Of a DNA stretch of 64,000 nt, positions 27,031 through 36,634 are shown piece after piece. Every line of letters begins with the position of its first letter. Position 1 is the stretch's first letter. Source of the stretch: Rossellomorea aquimaris (GTDB lineage: Bacteria; Bacillota; Bacilli; Bacillales; Bacillaceae_B); contig NZ_QNRJ01000009.1 of NCBI RefSeq assembly GCF_003315075.1, positions 12,680 to 76,679 of the forward strand, in the 5' to 3' direction. The translations under genes were made by a program, and so were the position numbers. The notes below the pieces were generated by a model. That model had not been told where the DNA came from. It searched no databases and saw nothing but the letters and a program-made list of their open reading frames with translations.

Positions 27031-27059
27031 AGTATACTTTGACCTTTTTTGACTTTCAA
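27031..27059 (-). promoter_or_regulatory. Sigma-A promoter of clpE
   Basis: TTGAAA (27054-27059) and TATACT (27031-27036) with a 17-bp spacer that contains CtsR box 2. The leader to the clpE start is about 125 nt. In the rest of the 385-bp gap to katE I see only a lone heptad (TTTGACC at 27099), a small hairpin at 27154-27181 and the katE terminator. Confidence 0.85.
27038..27054 (-). promoter_or_regulatory. CtsR box 2 of clpE
   Basis: AGTCAAA-AAA-GGTCAAA on the minus strand, lying between -35 and -10, so bound CtsR would block RNA polymerase. Confidence 0.9.
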
Positions 27060-27203
27060 GATTTCTGCTTATGGGAATTTTTTCATTTTCAATGGCTGTT
27101 TGACCTGTTGATGGAAGAGTATAGTAGGTGCAGCGATGATATGGAAGATGTTAAAGTGGAATCCGGCTTAAGTTTCCACTGGCTTGGGATTCAATGATTG
27201 AAA

Positions 27204-27237
27204 AAGTGCCAGACCTGATTGATCAGGTCTGGCACTT
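27204..27237 (-). terminator. Terminator of katE
   Basis: Perfect 15-bp stem AAGTGCCAGACCTGA / TCAGGTCTGGCACTT; minus-strand T-run CTTTTTC. Confidence 0.9.
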
Positions 27238-27287
27238 CTCTTAAAGAAGAGAGAGTATTGTTCCCCTGTCTTCCTATTAAAATATAT

Positions 27288-29339
27288 TTATACTAATTCG
27301 CGATCCCAATGACGATGTGCTGCGATAGCTTTTGTAAATTCTTTTGCAAATGACTTCATGTCTTCCCCGGTTACCACTCCAGAGCCACTGACACCTGCTT
27401 CTTCCAGCCAGTGGGTCCCTTCATGAGTGGCACCGATTGGTTTGAAGTGAGAATACGCTTCTTTGACAAAGTAGGTTGTATCTTGAGAGAACTTTTTATC
27501 TACATTCTCTCCGCCTACTACGTAAAGGCTATCAAATAATACAGATTCCCCTGTTAAGAAGGTATGGTCCACTTCAAGCTCCGTACCGTCATCCCCTTTT
27601 CTCATCCCCAGCTTGTCACTGATGATTTCCGGTTGGATGCCATCTTCTTTAAGAGCCGATAGAACCATTTTCACTTCTTCTCCTTTAAAGCCGTTCCCTA
27701 CGATGACCCCTACTTTACGAGTAGCAGGTTTCTTAATCGTATTTTCCTGGCTTAGGGCTTTCGAAGATTTGGTTACCTTCGATCCTTCACCACTAGGGAC
27801 TTCCACATCAATTGCTTCGGCAAATCCTTTTGCCAGCTCCATGCTTACATTTGCAAACATATCGACGACCTGCTTCTGAACAGATTTGCTCTTCACTTTT
27901 CCAAGCTCGAAACTGAAGGCTTGGATGATATGCTCTTTCTCAGGCTCACTCATGCTATTCCAGAACATGGTGGCTTGTGAGAAGTGATCTTTGAAGCTTT
28001 CACTTCTTGAACGGACTTTACGCCCCTCCATTTTCTCCTGATAGTGAGTGTAGCCTCCTTCTTCCTGACTCGCAGGAGCTGGTGTATTTTTAGCGAGTGA
28101 GTTGTTATGGTAGCTCACCTGGCCCTTGTTTATTGTATGACGGCCGTATCCATCACGCTGATTATTGTGGAATGGGCACACCGGTCGGTTAATAGGAAGC
28201 TCATGGAAGTTGGGTCCTCCAAGGCGGATCAATTGTGTATCAGTATAGGAGAATAAGCGTCCTTGTAATAACGGATCATTTGAGAAATCGATCCCGGGAA
28301 CAACGGAACCAGGATGGAAAGCCGCTTGCTCCGTTTCTGCAAACACATTGTCCACATTGCGATTAAGGGTCATCTTCCCGACGATTTTCACAGGGATTTC
28401 TTCTTCAGGCCATAGCTTGGTAGGATCAAGAACATCAAAGTCAAAGTTAAACTCATCTTCTTCCTTAATGAGCTGAACTCCCAGTTCGTACTCTGGATAA
28501 TCGCCATTTTCGATGGATTCATACAAATCACGGCGGTGGAAATCCGGGTCTTTCCCGTTGATCTTCTGAGCCTCATCCCAAACAAGAGAGTGAGTCCCCA
28601 GTACCGGCTTCCAGTGGAACTTCACAAAATGGGCCTTCCCCTCCGCGTTCACCAGTCGGAATGTATGAACACCGAATCCTTCCATCATACGGAGACTGCG
28701 TGGAATGGCCCGATCGGACATTGCCCACATGACCATATGAGCAGACTCCTGGTTATTCGCTACAAAATCCCAGAACGTATCGTGGGCAGAAGCTGCTTGA
28801 GGCATTTCATTATGTGGTTCCGGTTTAAGAGCATGAACAAGATCCGGGAATTTAATCGCATCTTGAATGAAGAACACAGGAATATTGTTTCCTACAAGAT
28901 CATAATTGCCTTCTTCGGTATAAAATTTCGTAGCAAATCCCCGTGCATCACGCACGGCCTCAGCAGAACCCTTGGATCCGGCGACAGTAGAAAAGCGTAC
29001 AAATACAGGCGTTTTCGTTGATGTGTCCTGAAGAAATTTAGCCCGGGTGTATTCTTTCATGGAATCATAGAGTTCGAACTCTCCATGTGCCGCAAACCCC
29101 CGGGCGTGAACGATCCTCTCCGGTATACGCTCATGGTCGAAGTGAGTCATTTTCTCACGGAAGTGGAAATCCTCCATTAAGGTAGGTCCGCGTTCTCCCG
29201 CTTTCAAGGAAAATTCATCTTCTGATACCTTCAATCCTTGATTGGTTGTAAGATGCTTCCCTTCGTCCTCTACGCGATACTGTTCAAGCTGTTCATCCTT
29301 GCTTTTCTCATTCACTTTCGTACGACGATCGTCTCCCAT
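27288..29339 (-). CDS. katE: Large-subunit (clade 2) catalase, KatE-like
   Basis: A 683-aa catalase that breaks hydrogen peroxide into water and oxygen. Catalytic His is in [15 protein letters not shown], Asn in [12 protein letters not shown], and the haem-binding Tyr in [15 protein letters not shown]. Residues ~530-680 form the extra flavodoxin/class-I-amidotransferase-like domain ([15 protein letters not shown]) of large-subunit catalases. B. subtilis KatE (686 aa) is the nearest match known to me and is a sigma-B general stress protein; the sigma-B promoter here supports the same role. Confidence 0.93.
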   Translation of the reverse strand: MGDDRRTKVNEKSKDEQLEQYRVEDEGKHLTTNQGLKVSEDEFSLKAGERGPTLMEDFHFREKMTHFDHERIPERIVHARGFAAHGEFELYDSMKEYTRAKFLQDTSTKTPVFVRFSTVAGSKGSAEAVRDARGFATKFYTEEGNYDLVGNNIPVFFIQDAIKFPDLVHALKPEPHNEMPQAASAHDTFWDFVANNQESAHMVMWAMSDRAIPRSLRMMEGFGVHTFRLVNAEGKAHFVKFHWKPVLGTHSLVWDEAQKINGKDPDFHRRDLYESIENGDYPEYELGVQLIKEEDEFNFDFDVLDPTKLWPEEEIPVKIVGKMTLNRNVDNVFAETEQAAFHPGSVVPGIDFSNDPLLQGRLFSYTDTQLIRLGGPNFHELPINRPVCPFHNNQRDGYGRHTINKGQVSYHNNSLAKNTPAPASQEEGGYTHYQEKMEGRKVRSRSESFKDHFSQATMFWNSMSEPEKEHIIQAFSFELGKVKSKSVQKQVVDMFANVSMELAKGFAEAIDVEVPSGEGSKVTKSSKALSQENTIKKPATRKVGVIVGNGFKGEEVKMVLSALKEDGIQPEIISDKLGMRKGDDGTELEVDHTFLTGESVLFDSLYVVGGENVDKKFSQDTTYFVKEAYSHFKPIGATHEGTHWLEEAGVSGSGVVTGEDMKSFAKEFTKAIAAHRHWDRELV

Positions 29340-29398
29340 TCTTTCATCCCTCTCAACGGTTATTAATGTTTACTATGTAAAACATTTCTGTTTCTTTA

Positions 29399-29423
29399 GT
29401 ACCCTTGCTCCTCTTATTTAAAC
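29399..29423 (-). promoter_or_regulatory. Sigma-B promoter of katE
   Basis: GTTTAA and GGGTAC are separated by 13 bp on the minus strand, close to the sigma-B consensus GTTTAA-N12-14-GGGTAT, ~60 bp before the katE ATG. Confidence 0.85.
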
Positions 29424-29485
29424 ATATATTGGATAGTTTCGAGTTAGCCTTTTTTTGAAAATATTACAAATTATTCTTTACGAAC

Positions 29486-29503
29486 GTAACAATGTTCTGT
29501 TAA
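29486..29503. promoter_or_regulatory. Palindromic operator copy 1 upstream of yhbD
   Basis: GTAACAATGTTCTGTTAA, an imperfect palindrome repeated 35 bp downstream. Confidence 0.6.
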
Positions 29504-29520
29504 ACTAATCATCAAGTAAC

Positions 29521-29538
29521 GTAACAATGTTTTGTTAC
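29521..29538. promoter_or_regulatory. Palindromic operator copy 2 upstream of yhbD
   Basis: GTAACAATGTTTTGTTAC has perfect 7-bp arms (GTAACAA/TTGTTAC). It overlaps the leader just before the yhbD RBS. Autoregulation by the YhbD helix-turn-helix is a plausible reading. Confidence 0.6.
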
Positions 29539-29558
29539 AGAAAAGAGGTGATCCCTCA

Positions 29559-30194
29559 TTGGAGACGAATCTTATTTCTAAAAAGGAATTGTTGGAACTC
29601 ACCGGGATCTCGTATGGTCAGCTTTACCGTTGGAAACGAAAGAACATTATTCCGGAGAGTTGGTTTATTAAGAAATCCAGCTTCACGGGTCAGGAAACGT
29701 TCTTTCCCAGGGAAAAAATGCTCTCACGCATCGATACAATCAAAGAGATGAAGGATGACTATTCACTGGATGAACTATCCGATTTCTTTTCACCAAATCC
29801 AACTAAGATGGAAGTCCGTGCAGATGAATTACCTACGTATAACATCCTGTCGGAACATACCTTGTCCTTCTGCACAGCACTTCTACCGGCAAGAAAGGTA
29901 TTTGAGTTTCCTGATCTATTAAATATGTTGATCATTGAGAAGGCGAAAAGGATACAAGTCCCGAGAGAAGAACGGCAAACGTTATTTCTTTTTCTTCATG
30001 AGAAGTTCACTCCACTGATAGATTCTTCTCTTGAACTTGTTGGTCTTCGTAAAGGAGAGGAATATATATGGATGCTGCTCCCTCTTCACTCCGAATTGCT
30101 TGTTGACCGTTTAGCACAGACCGTATTGAGATTCGATCTACAACAGATGATGGAAGAATTGAAAATCACGTTGACGAATACAAAAGGGATCTAA
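29559..30194 (+). CDS. yhbD: YhbD-like DUF4004 protein with MerR-like HTH
   Basis: A 211-aa cytoplasmic protein. The N terminus (KELLELTGISYGQLYRWKRK, then IPESWF) looks like a MerR-type winged helix; the remainder is the DUF4004 region. TTG at 29559 is chosen because AGAGGTG precedes it at 8 nt. It lies 25 bp before a bactofilin-like gene, matching B. subtilis yhbD-yhbE-yhbF, where the downstream genes are bactofilins; here there is only one. Confidence 0.85.
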   Translation: METNLISKKELLELTGISYGQLYRWKRKNIIPESWFIKKSSFTGQETFFPREKMLSRIDTIKEMKDDYSLDELSDFFSPNPTKMEVRADELPTYNILSEHTLSFCTALLPARKVFEFPDLLNMLIIEKAKRIQVPREERQTLFLFLHEKFTPLIDSSLELVGLRKGEEYIWMLLPLHSELLVDRLAQTVLRFDLQQMMEELKITLTNTKGI

Positions 30195-30219
30195 CGTCCC
30201 TTAATTGGAGGAGAAATGA

Positions 30220-31011
30220 ATGAATACTATGGAAAAGAAAGAACTGCATGACTTGAAGATCAGTGGATCCGGAACGTCCGGCGGAGGAAAATTTGACGCA
30301 GTAAAGATCAGTGGAAGTGGAAAAATCGCTGGCGACATCGACTGCCACGAGCTTAAAATTTCAGGTTCCGGGACGATTTCAGGTGACGTAAAAGCTGGAT
30401 ACATTAAAACGAGCGGTTCTTCTACCATTAAAGGTGATACAAAAGCAGAAACGATTACTACAAGTGGAAGCTCCAAGTATGAAGGCTCGGTGATGGCTGC
30501 TGAAATGAACACGAGTGGTTCAAGCAAAGTATTGAAAGACCTTATCTTTAAAACTTTCAAGGTGAGCGGTTCATGTAAGGTTGGAGGAAGGATTCAAGGC
30601 GGAGCGATTAAAGCAAGCGGCTCTTTAAGAGTTGAAAAGGATTGTGAAGTAGAAACCTTCTCATCTTCCGGCTCGGTCCATATCGAGGGGCTGCTCAACG
30701 CTGACCGGATTCAGATTGAAATTAATCATGAATCCTCCATTAAAGAAATCGGAGGCGAAACGATTGCAGTGAAACACCACAACTCGAACGGACTGATCAA
30801 ACAAATGGTCAATTTCTTTCTACAAAAGGAAGACTACTTATTTTCAGATCTGATCGAGGGTGATGAGGTATATCTTGAGAACACGAAGGCGAAACTGGTC
30901 CGTGGTAAAAATGTGGTAATCGGCGAGAATTGTGACATTGATACGGTTGAATATTCAAGCATCCTGGATGTGAAGCAAGATAGTCGAATCGGGGAAAAAG
31001 TGAAGATTTAA
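30220..31011 (+). CDS. Bactofilin-like polymer-forming protein, YhbE/YhbF family
   Basis: A 263-aa protein made of short beta-helix-type repeats. From residue 10 to 150 a ~19-residue unit recurs with an SGSG, SGSS or SGS core (KISGSGTSGGGKFDAV, KISGSGKIAGDI, KTSGSSTIKGDT, KVSGSCKVGGRI). The C-terminal part lacks the repeat and is more charged. Bactofilins form cytoskeletal filaments; B. subtilis relatives act in flagellar hook assembly, but that role is not shown here. RBS GGAGGAGAA. Confidence 0.85.
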   Translation: MNTMEKKELHDLKISGSGTSGGGKFDAVKISGSGKIAGDIDCHELKISGSGTISGDVKAGYIKTSGSSTIKGDTKAETITTSGSSKYEGSVMAAEMNTSGSSKVLKDLIFKTFKVSGSCKVGGRIQGGAIKASGSLRVEKDCEVETFSSSGSVHIEGLLNADRIQIEINHESSIKEIGGETIAVKHHNSNGLIKQMVNFFLQKEDYLFSDLIEGDEVYLENTKAKLVRGKNVVIGENCDIDTVEYSSILDVKQDSRIGEKVKI

Positions 31012-31030
31012 AATATAGCTCAACCAAAGG

Positions 31031-31060
31031 CAGGGATGGGATACCATCTCTGTTTTTTTA
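31031..31060 (+). terminator. Terminator of bactofilin operon
   Basis: Stem CAGGGATGG / CCATCTCTG, 4-nt loop, eight T residues. Confidence 0.9.
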
Positions 31061-31184
31061 TCTGTCTCTTCCTTCTTTACAGTCCCTTAACGTCAGCATA
31101 ATCGAAATTTCATATTTTTATTCTGAATGTTCTGCTATATTAATAGGTATATAGTACAATCCTACGCGAAAGCTGGAGGCCATT

Positions 31185-32480
31185 ATGACTCGACTTACAG
31201 ATTACCTGATTGTCATATCTTTCGACTGTTTATCCGCTTTGGATTACCCCATTCTAAAAGGTCTTCCTCACTTTCAAGAATTGCTTGCCCATGGATCCTT
31301 TTGCAAAAATGTTGAAACCATTTATCCTTCTGTGACCTATCCCTGTCACGCCACCATTGTCACCGGTATGCTTCCTAATCGTCACGGTGTTGTGAATAAT
31401 ACACTCATTCAGCCTGGCCGGATTTCTCCGGATTGGTATTGGCATCGACGACATGTCAAGAGTACTACATTGTATGACGAAGCCAAGAATGCAGATATGA
31501 CCACAGCCGCTCTACTCTGGCCTGTGACTGCTAAAGCGGACATTGATTACAACATGCCCGAGATCTTCGCGAATCGGCCTTGGCATAATCAAATCCTTGT
31601 TTCCCTTTTCAATGGAAGTCCTCTCTACCAATTACAAATGAATCGTCTCTTTGGTCACATACGGAAAGGTCTGAATCAACCTGAACTTGATGATTTCGTT
31701 CTGGAATCCACCGTTGAAACGATCAAGAAGAAGCCAAACCTATTGCTTGTGCACTTTACGGATCTTGATACACAGCGTCATTACCATGGGTTTTCTTCCG
31801 AAGAAGCACATGCGGCCATACGCCGCCATGATGCCCGGTTGGGAAGAATCATTAAAGCCTTGAAGGATAACGGCATCTATGAAGAGTCTACTATTGTCGC
31901 TCTTGGGGATCATAGTGCATTGGATGAATCAAAGGCTGTTCAGCTAAACGTTCTTTTAAAGGATAATGGGTTGATCACAGTGAATGACCATGGAAAAGTC
32001 ATCGACTGGAAAGCATACTGTAAAGGATGTGATGGTTCGGCCTATGTGTACGTGAAGGATTCTGAAACGAAACAAGCAGTTCAATCCCTATTGGAGCAAT
32101 TGCAGATGGATCCTTCCAATGGAATTGAAGAGATACTCACTGGTGAAGAAGCCGGAAGAAAAGGTGCCGATGAATACTGTACCTTTATGCTCGAAGCAAG
32201 AATCGGTTTTTATTTTAAAGATACTCTTAAAGGATCCTTCATTCATACCATCACCCAGGAAGATGTAAAGGAAAAGCGTTATACGTATGGGTCTCACGGA
32301 TATTCTCCTGAAAAAGAAGACTACTCCACCATCTTCATGGCTTCCGGGAAAGGGATCCGGTCAAATGTTGAAATTCCTTTTATGCATTTAATAGATGAAG
32401 GTCCGACCCTAGCACGCCTGCTCGGCCTTAGTCTGGGGGCAACAGATGGAAAAGTGATCGAAGAATTGCTGGATATATAA
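31185..32480 (+). CDS. Alkaline phosphatase-superfamily phosphodiesterase/pyrophosphatase
   Basis: A 431-aa metal-dependent hydrolase of the type I phosphodiesterase/nucleotide pyrophosphatase group. Metal site 1 is ISFDCLSALD, the nucleophile Thr is in YPSVTYPCHATIVTGMLPNRHG, later metal residues are FTDLDTQRHYHG, ALGDHS and SHGYSPE. No signal peptide or membrane helix is visible, so it is likely cytoplasmic. The substrate is unknown. GGAGGCCATT precedes the ATG. Confidence 0.88.
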   Translation: MTRLTDYLIVISFDCLSALDYPILKGLPHFQELLAHGSFCKNVETIYPSVTYPCHATIVTGMLPNRHGVVNNTLIQPGRISPDWYWHRRHVKSTTLYDEAKNADMTTAALLWPVTAKADIDYNMPEIFANRPWHNQILVSLFNGSPLYQLQMNRLFGHIRKGLNQPELDDFVLESTVETIKKKPNLLLVHFTDLDTQRHYHGFSSEEAHAAIRRHDARLGRIIKALKDNGIYEESTIVALGDHSALDESKAVQLNVLLKDNGLITVNDHGKVIDWKAYCKGCDGSAYVYVKDSETKQAVQSLLEQLQMDPSNGIEEILTGEEAGRKGADEYCTFMLEARIGFYFKDTLKGSFIHTITQEDVKEKRYTYGSHGYSPEKEDYSTIFMASGKGIRSNVEIPFMHLIDEGPTLARLLGLSLGATDGKVIEELLDI

Positions 32481-32513
32481 AGAAGAGATTTTGTATCCTT
32501 AGGGGGAAAAACA

Positions 32514-33788
32514 ATGAAGCGTTTTTCAAAAGAAGAAAGCAGCTGGATCTTTTATGACTGGGCAAATTCAGCCTATTCCATTATCATTTCGACCGCAGTC
32601 TTTCCACTATTCTATAAGGCTGCCGCTACTAACGCAGGGGTCAGTGCCGCTAATTCCACTGCTTATTTAGGGTACACCATCGCGATTGCCACCTTTATAC
32701 TGGCTATGATTGGCCCGATTCTCGGAACGATTGCCGATTATGAAGGCTACAAGAAGAAATTCTTTACTTTCTTCTTTGCCCTCGGAGTTACATTCACTGC
32801 CCTCCTCGCTTTCGTTCCCAGTGATCAGTGGCTGCTCCTCTTAATTTTTTATACAGTGGCAGCGGTCGGTTCAGCTGGTTCCAACGTTTTCTATGATGCC
32901 TTTTTAACCGACGTAACGACAGAAGAACGGATGAACCGGGTGTCATCCCGTGGATTTGGATTCGGGTACATCGGGAGCACGATTCCGTTTATCATAAGCA
33001 TCGCCATCATCATATTATCTCAAAATGGGGTACTTCCCTTCTCCGTTACCATCGCCAGTAAAATTGCGTTCGTCATTACCGCTTTATGGTGGGGACTCTT
33101 CTCCATCCCATTACTAAAAAATGTCCATCAGCGCTACTTTATCGAGCGTGAGAAGAACCCTGTTGCCAATAGCTTTAAGCGCCTTGGTAAAACGGTGAAA
33201 GAAATCCGGAAATACCGTGCATTATTTTTGTTTCTTCTTGCTTACTTCTTTTATATCGACGGAGTCGGCACCATCATTACGATGTCTACGGCTTACGGAT
33301 CGGATCTTGGGATCACCTCCACTAACCTCTTGATCATCCTGTTTGTGACTCAGGTTGTGGCTGGACCGTTCGCTATTCTATACGGAAGATTGGCGGAGAA
33401 ATTCACGGGGAAAAAGATGCTGTATGTAGGAATTTGCGTTTATATCATCGTTTGCATTTACGCTTATTTCCTGGAGACCACAATGGACTTCTGGATCCTC
33501 GCCATGTTGGTTGCTTCTTCCCAAGGGGGCATCCAGGCATTGAGTCGGGCTTACTTTGCAAAATTAATTCCGAAGAAGAACGCCAATGAATTCTTCGGTT
33601 TTTACAATATCTTCGGTAAATTCGCCTCGATCCTCGGACCATTGTTAGTCGCCGTCACCGCCCAATTGACAGGTGAATCCAATAGCGGTGTTTTCAGTCT
33701 CGTCGTCCTCTTTATCATTGGACTTGTCATTCTTGCCTTCGTCCCTGAGCCGAAAGGAAATGAGATGGAGAAGCCTGCCATTTTATAA
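32514..33788 (+). CDS. UMF1-family MFS transporter, YxiO-like
   Basis: A 424-aa integral membrane protein with 12 predicted helices. The N-terminal signature SWIFYDWANSAYSIIISTAV is that of the UMF1/Atg22-like MFS group. Further typical parts are GFGFGYIGSTIPF and SQGGIQALSRAYFAKLIP. The substrate is unknown; amino-acid efflux is known for distant fungal relatives. RBS AGGGGG. Starts 33 bp after the phosphodiesterase, so the two may be co-transcribed. Confidence 0.88.
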   Translation: MKRFSKEESSWIFYDWANSAYSIIISTAVFPLFYKAAATNAGVSAANSTAYLGYTIAIATFILAMIGPILGTIADYEGYKKKFFTFFFALGVTFTALLAFVPSDQWLLLLIFYTVAAVGSAGSNVFYDAFLTDVTTEERMNRVSSRGFGFGYIGSTIPFIISIAIIILSQNGVLPFSVTIASKIAFVITALWWGLFSIPLLKNVHQRYFIEREKNPVANSFKRLGKTVKEIRKYRALFLFLLAYFFYIDGVGTIITMSTAYGSDLGITSTNLLIILFVTQVVAGPFAILYGRLAEKFTGKKMLYVGICVYIIVCIYAYFLETTMDFWILAMLVASSQGGIQALSRAYFAKLIPKKNANEFFGFYNIFGKFASILGPLLVAVTAQLTGESNSGVFSLVVLFIIGLVILAFVPEPKGNEMEKPAIL

Positions 33789-33826
33789 AAAGAGAGCCTG
33801 AACGCATATGTTCAGGCTCTTCTTAG
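33785..33826. terminator. Bidirectional terminator MFS / azoR
   Basis: Stem AGAGCCTGAAC / GTTCAGGCTCT between convergent genes; T-runs TCTT (+) and TTTTTATAAAA (-). Confidence 0.88.
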
Positions 33827-33830
33827 TGGT

Positions 33831-34466
33831 TTAAAATGTATGAGCAGCATCCTTCGCTCTTGCAATGGCATTCTCTTTAATCTCCGGGGCTTTATCAGGC
33901 ATCGCAGCATGCCCTTCCACAAAGACACCCTCGAAGGAAGGGACACCGAAAAATTGCATGATGATGTCCAGGTAACGATGCCCCATTTCCATGCCGGCTG
34001 CAGGTCCCTCTGAGTAGATGCCACCTCGTGCCTGGATATGGATAGCTTTCTTGTCCGTCAGTAATCCAACCGGTCCCTGCTCTGTATACTTAAACGACTT
34101 ACCGGCAACTGCCACAGAGTCAATATACGCTTTCATCACCGGTGGGAAGGAGAAGTTCCATAATGGTGTAACGAACACATACTTATCAGCAGAAATAAAC
34201 TGTTCTGATAATTCATTGAGTCGATTCACTTTCGATTTTTCTTCCGATGAAAGTTCCTCAAATCCTTTTCCTGTTTGAAGCTTCCCCCATCCACTAAACA
34301 CATCAGCGTCAATGTGGGGAATATGTTCACGGTACAGATCAATGTGAACCACTTGGTCGTCAGGGTTCACTTCTTTATACGTATCCATAAATGCTTTCGC
34401 CACCGCCATGCTGTACGATAGTGTATCATCATGGGGATGAGCTGTGATATATAATACTTGTGCCAT
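33831..34466 (-). CDS. azoR: FMN-dependent NADH-azoreductase
   Basis: A 211-aa flavodoxin-fold quinone/azo reductase. The FMN-binding N terminus is [14 protein letters not shown], the flavin loop is [17 protein letters not shown], and [10 protein letters not shown] closes the site. Such enzymes reduce azo dyes and quinones by two electrons and protect against thiol and quinone stress. GAAGGATG precedes the ATG. Transcribed alone. Confidence 0.93.
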   Translation of the reverse strand: MAQVLYITAHPHDDTLSYSMAVAKAFMDTYKEVNPDDQVVHIDLYREHIPHIDADVFSGWGKLQTGKGFEELSSEEKSKVNRLNELSEQFISADKYVFVTPLWNFSFPPVMKAYIDSVAVAGKSFKYTEQGPVGLLTDKKAIHIQARGGIYSEGPAAGMEMGHRYLDIIMQFFGVPSFEGVFVEGHAAMPDKAPEIKENAIARAKDAAHTF

Positions 34467-34547
34467 TCTTCATCCATCCTTCACTCAAATTTTCCACTCT
34501 ATTATTTTGTGAAAAAAAGATGGAATTATCCAAGGTTTGGTCATCTC

Positions 34548-34581
34548 AGAAAAAAAGGATGCTGTCTCATAGACAACATCC
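34548..34581 (-). terminator. Terminator of small gene 34608-34751
   Basis: Stem GGATGCTGTC / GACAACATCC with TTTTTTTC on the minus strand. Confidence 0.85.
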
Positions 34582-34607
34582 GATTGTTCATAGGTGTAGA
34601 TTGATTC

Positions 34608-34751
34608 TTACTCTTCCTCCCCGGAAGCTTCAAAAGGGTTTCCCCCGATATTCTTTCTCATTTCGTCTGTTAGTTCAAATGGAGTGTTCTCTTGTGCTTC
34701 CCCTGTTGCGAAATGGTGACTGCCATCATAATGAAATGGTTTACCTTCCAA
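34608..34751 (-). CDS. Small acidic protein, 47 aa, TTG start
   Basis: Read on the minus strand: MEGKPFHYDGSHHFATGEAQ, then a Glu-rich half ending ASGEEE. The TTG start has GGAGGTG at good spacing and a strong terminator follows, so a real transcription unit is likely. It has no membrane segment. I do not recognise the family; small acidic Bacillus proteins like this are often sporulation-linked, which is only a guess. Confidence 0.65.
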   Translation of the reverse strand: MEGKPFHYDGSHHFATGEAQENTPFELTDEMRKNIGGNPFEASGEEE

Positions 34752-34861
34752 TGTCGACACCTCCGTTTTTACTGTAGTATTGCCTTTATGTACAGGTCTA
34801 TTCAGTTCATCCCGATCTTTCCGGAAACAGACCTTTTACCTAGTAGTATCTACTTATTATA

Positions 34862-35410
34862 CTATTTTTCCTTCCAGAAGATATCCTTTTTTCCAATTTT
34901 ATATTGATATTTTCCATTTTCCAACACAACTACCTGCTCGTGGGAAGCTTTGGCCACTTGTTTCGTTTCCATAACGAGATGATAGATGAGATTGTGACAT
35001 TGCTGTGCCCCTTTCACGAGAAGAGGGACGCCTATCGAATCGATTCCCAGCTCCCTGGACAAGAACCCCCCGGCTGTCATGAGGGGAGGAACAGTCGGCG
35101 AGGTGTTGGAAATGATGATTTTCTCCCTTTCTCCATATCTACTAAGCAGGATGTTACTCAAATCAGTTAGTGCAGGAACGACATACTTTGAAGATCTCCT
35201 TCCTATCGTATAAACCGGGTTATTCTCTTCGTCCATCCCGCGAAAAAGGATTTGTCCTGCCTCTTTTTTCGTTAGCTGGTTAAAGTAAGGAATATTGAGG
35301 ATGTCGTTCTTAGTTAATGGGCTGTGTGAAGGATTTAGAATATGCAGGTGATATGCTGCTGCAAGAGATGTTGTATGAGTCCCACCAAAGTCATTGTAAA
35401 TGTAAATCAT
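34862..35410 (-). CDS. DUF3189 family protein
   Basis: A 182-aa soluble protein beginning MIYIYNDFGGTHTTSLAAAY, which is the mark of the DUF3189 family found in spore-forming Firmicutes. A central IGRRSS segment, NTSPTVPPLMTAGGFLSRELG and a late His-rich QQCHNLIYHLV follow. Function unknown. The ATG region is A+T-rich and a ribosome binding site is weak. Confidence 0.75.
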   Translation of the reverse strand: MIYIYNDFGGTHTTSLAAAYHLHILNPSHSPLTKNDILNIPYFNQLTKKEAGQILFRGMDEENNPVYTIGRRSSKYVVPALTDLSNILLSRYGEREKIIISNTSPTVPPLMTAGGFLSRELGIDSIGVPLLVKGAQQCHNLIYHLVMETKQVAKASHEQVVVLENGKYQYKIGKKDIFWKEK

Positions 35411-35520
35411 CGCACCACCCCACCTTAGACTACTTTTCCTTTAAGTATGGGCAGAAAGAAAGAGGACTATCCGCAATGCCATTTGCAGGTCGTTTTATAT
35501 TCCATTATGTCTACCGTATA

Positions 35521-35560
35521 AAAAAAACAGAAGCATCTACATCTGATGTCTCTGTTTTTC
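35521..35560 (-). terminator. Terminator overlapping 3' end of the DMT transporter gene
   Basis: Stem ACAGA-GCATC / GATG-TCTGT on both sides of the stop codon, then a run of eight T residues on the minus strand. Confidence 0.8.
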
Positions 35561-36475
35561 TTTTAGGAATCTCTTTTGTTTTCTTCTGATGACGATCTCT
35601 TCAAGCGTACCGGATCCGCATACTACTCCCAACACGATGAACACCAATCCGATCAGGTGATAGAACGTCACGGTTTCATTAAGAAAAATGGCGGCTCCTA
35701 CGAGGGAGAAAAAGGTATTGAGATTCAGGAAAATCGATGTTTCGGCGGCTCCAATTTTCCCGATCGAATGATTGTATATCATGTGCCCTACGGCTGTTGC
35801 TAAAATGGCAGAAGCAAAGAACAGAAGCCAGATGGAGCTTGAGGCATTTCCCAGTTCTTTTATTGCCCCCGGCTCTGTGAACAGACTAATCGAAAACAAG
35901 ACAATGGAACCGAACACCAGCATATACCCCGTAAGTAATCGGGGGTCCAACGTTTTGGCTGCCCTACTGATGATAATGAAACTTAAGGCTTGTGAAAAAA
36001 TGGAGATAAAGATAAACAGATCCCCGGTCTTAAGTCCGCCTAAACCCTCTCCGCCTGACAACACAATGATCGCAACCCCGACACTACCAGACAGAAACCC
36101 GATGATTTTAATCACTGTCGGCCGGTTTCGAAGGATGATCGTCGCCATTAAAGCCGTCAACAACGGCCCAGTTCCCAGGATCAGTCCCCCGTTAGTCGAC
36201 GACGTTCCGGTCAGCCCGACTGATAAAAAATAATGATGACTGACGACATTCAATAAGCCACCCGAGATAATGAACAATAACTCTTTAGCCGTCGGTTTTC
36301 TTATTTTCCCCATGATACCAAGAATGATAAATACAGTAATCCCTGCCGTGAAGATGCGGAGGGATGTAATCGTTACCGGCGTAAATTCACTTACCAAAAC
36401 CTTTAATGCAGGAACATTAAAGCCCCAAATCAACATGATGAACACAAGTATCAGATACGTTTGCCACTTTTTCAA
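35537..36475 (-). CDS. EamA/DMT-family transporter
   Basis: A 312-aa membrane protein with ten helices in two EamA repeats; family features are IWGFNVPALKVL in helix 1, RIFTAGITVFIIL, and GLTGTSSTNGGLILGTGPLLTAL, with the second repeat ending GAAETSIFLNLNTFFSLVGA. DMT proteins export or import amino acids or metabolites; the substrate is unknown. The start is uncertain: TTG at 36475 (KKWQTYLIL) fits the family, with GGGAG very close and AGAAGG 12 nt upstream. Confidence 0.85.
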   Translation of the reverse strand: MKKWQTYLILVFIMLIWGFNVPALKVLVSEFTPVTITSLRIFTAGITVFIILGIMGKIRKPTAKELLFIISGGLLNVVSHHYFLSVGLTGTSSTNGGLILGTGPLLTALMATIILRNRPTVIKIIGFLSGSVGVAIIVLSGGEGLGGLKTGDLFIFISIFSQALSFIIISRAAKTLDPRLLTGYMLVFGSIVLFSISLFTEPGAIKELGNASSSIWLLFFASAILATAVGHMIYNHSIGKIGAAETSIFLNLNTFFSLVGAAIFLNETVTFYHLIGLVFIVLGVVCGSGTLEEIVIRRKQKRFLKEKQRHQM

Positions 36476-36634
36476 TTCTCCCTGAGGCCTTCTTTCTATA
36501 TATAGTATTCCCCCATCATAGCACCAGGTGACGTTCCCTGCGAGGAAATTAATTCGATTCGTGAAACAATTTGCAATCAATCATCCTCCTCAACCCGGAC
36601 TATGCTATAGTAAAGGTCGAAAGGGGTTTTTAAA

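Noticed and set aside
35772-36233. 153-aa frame on the plus strand opposite the DMT transporter
   Set aside because: It mirrors the codon pattern of the well-supported transporter gene and has no RBS or family features.
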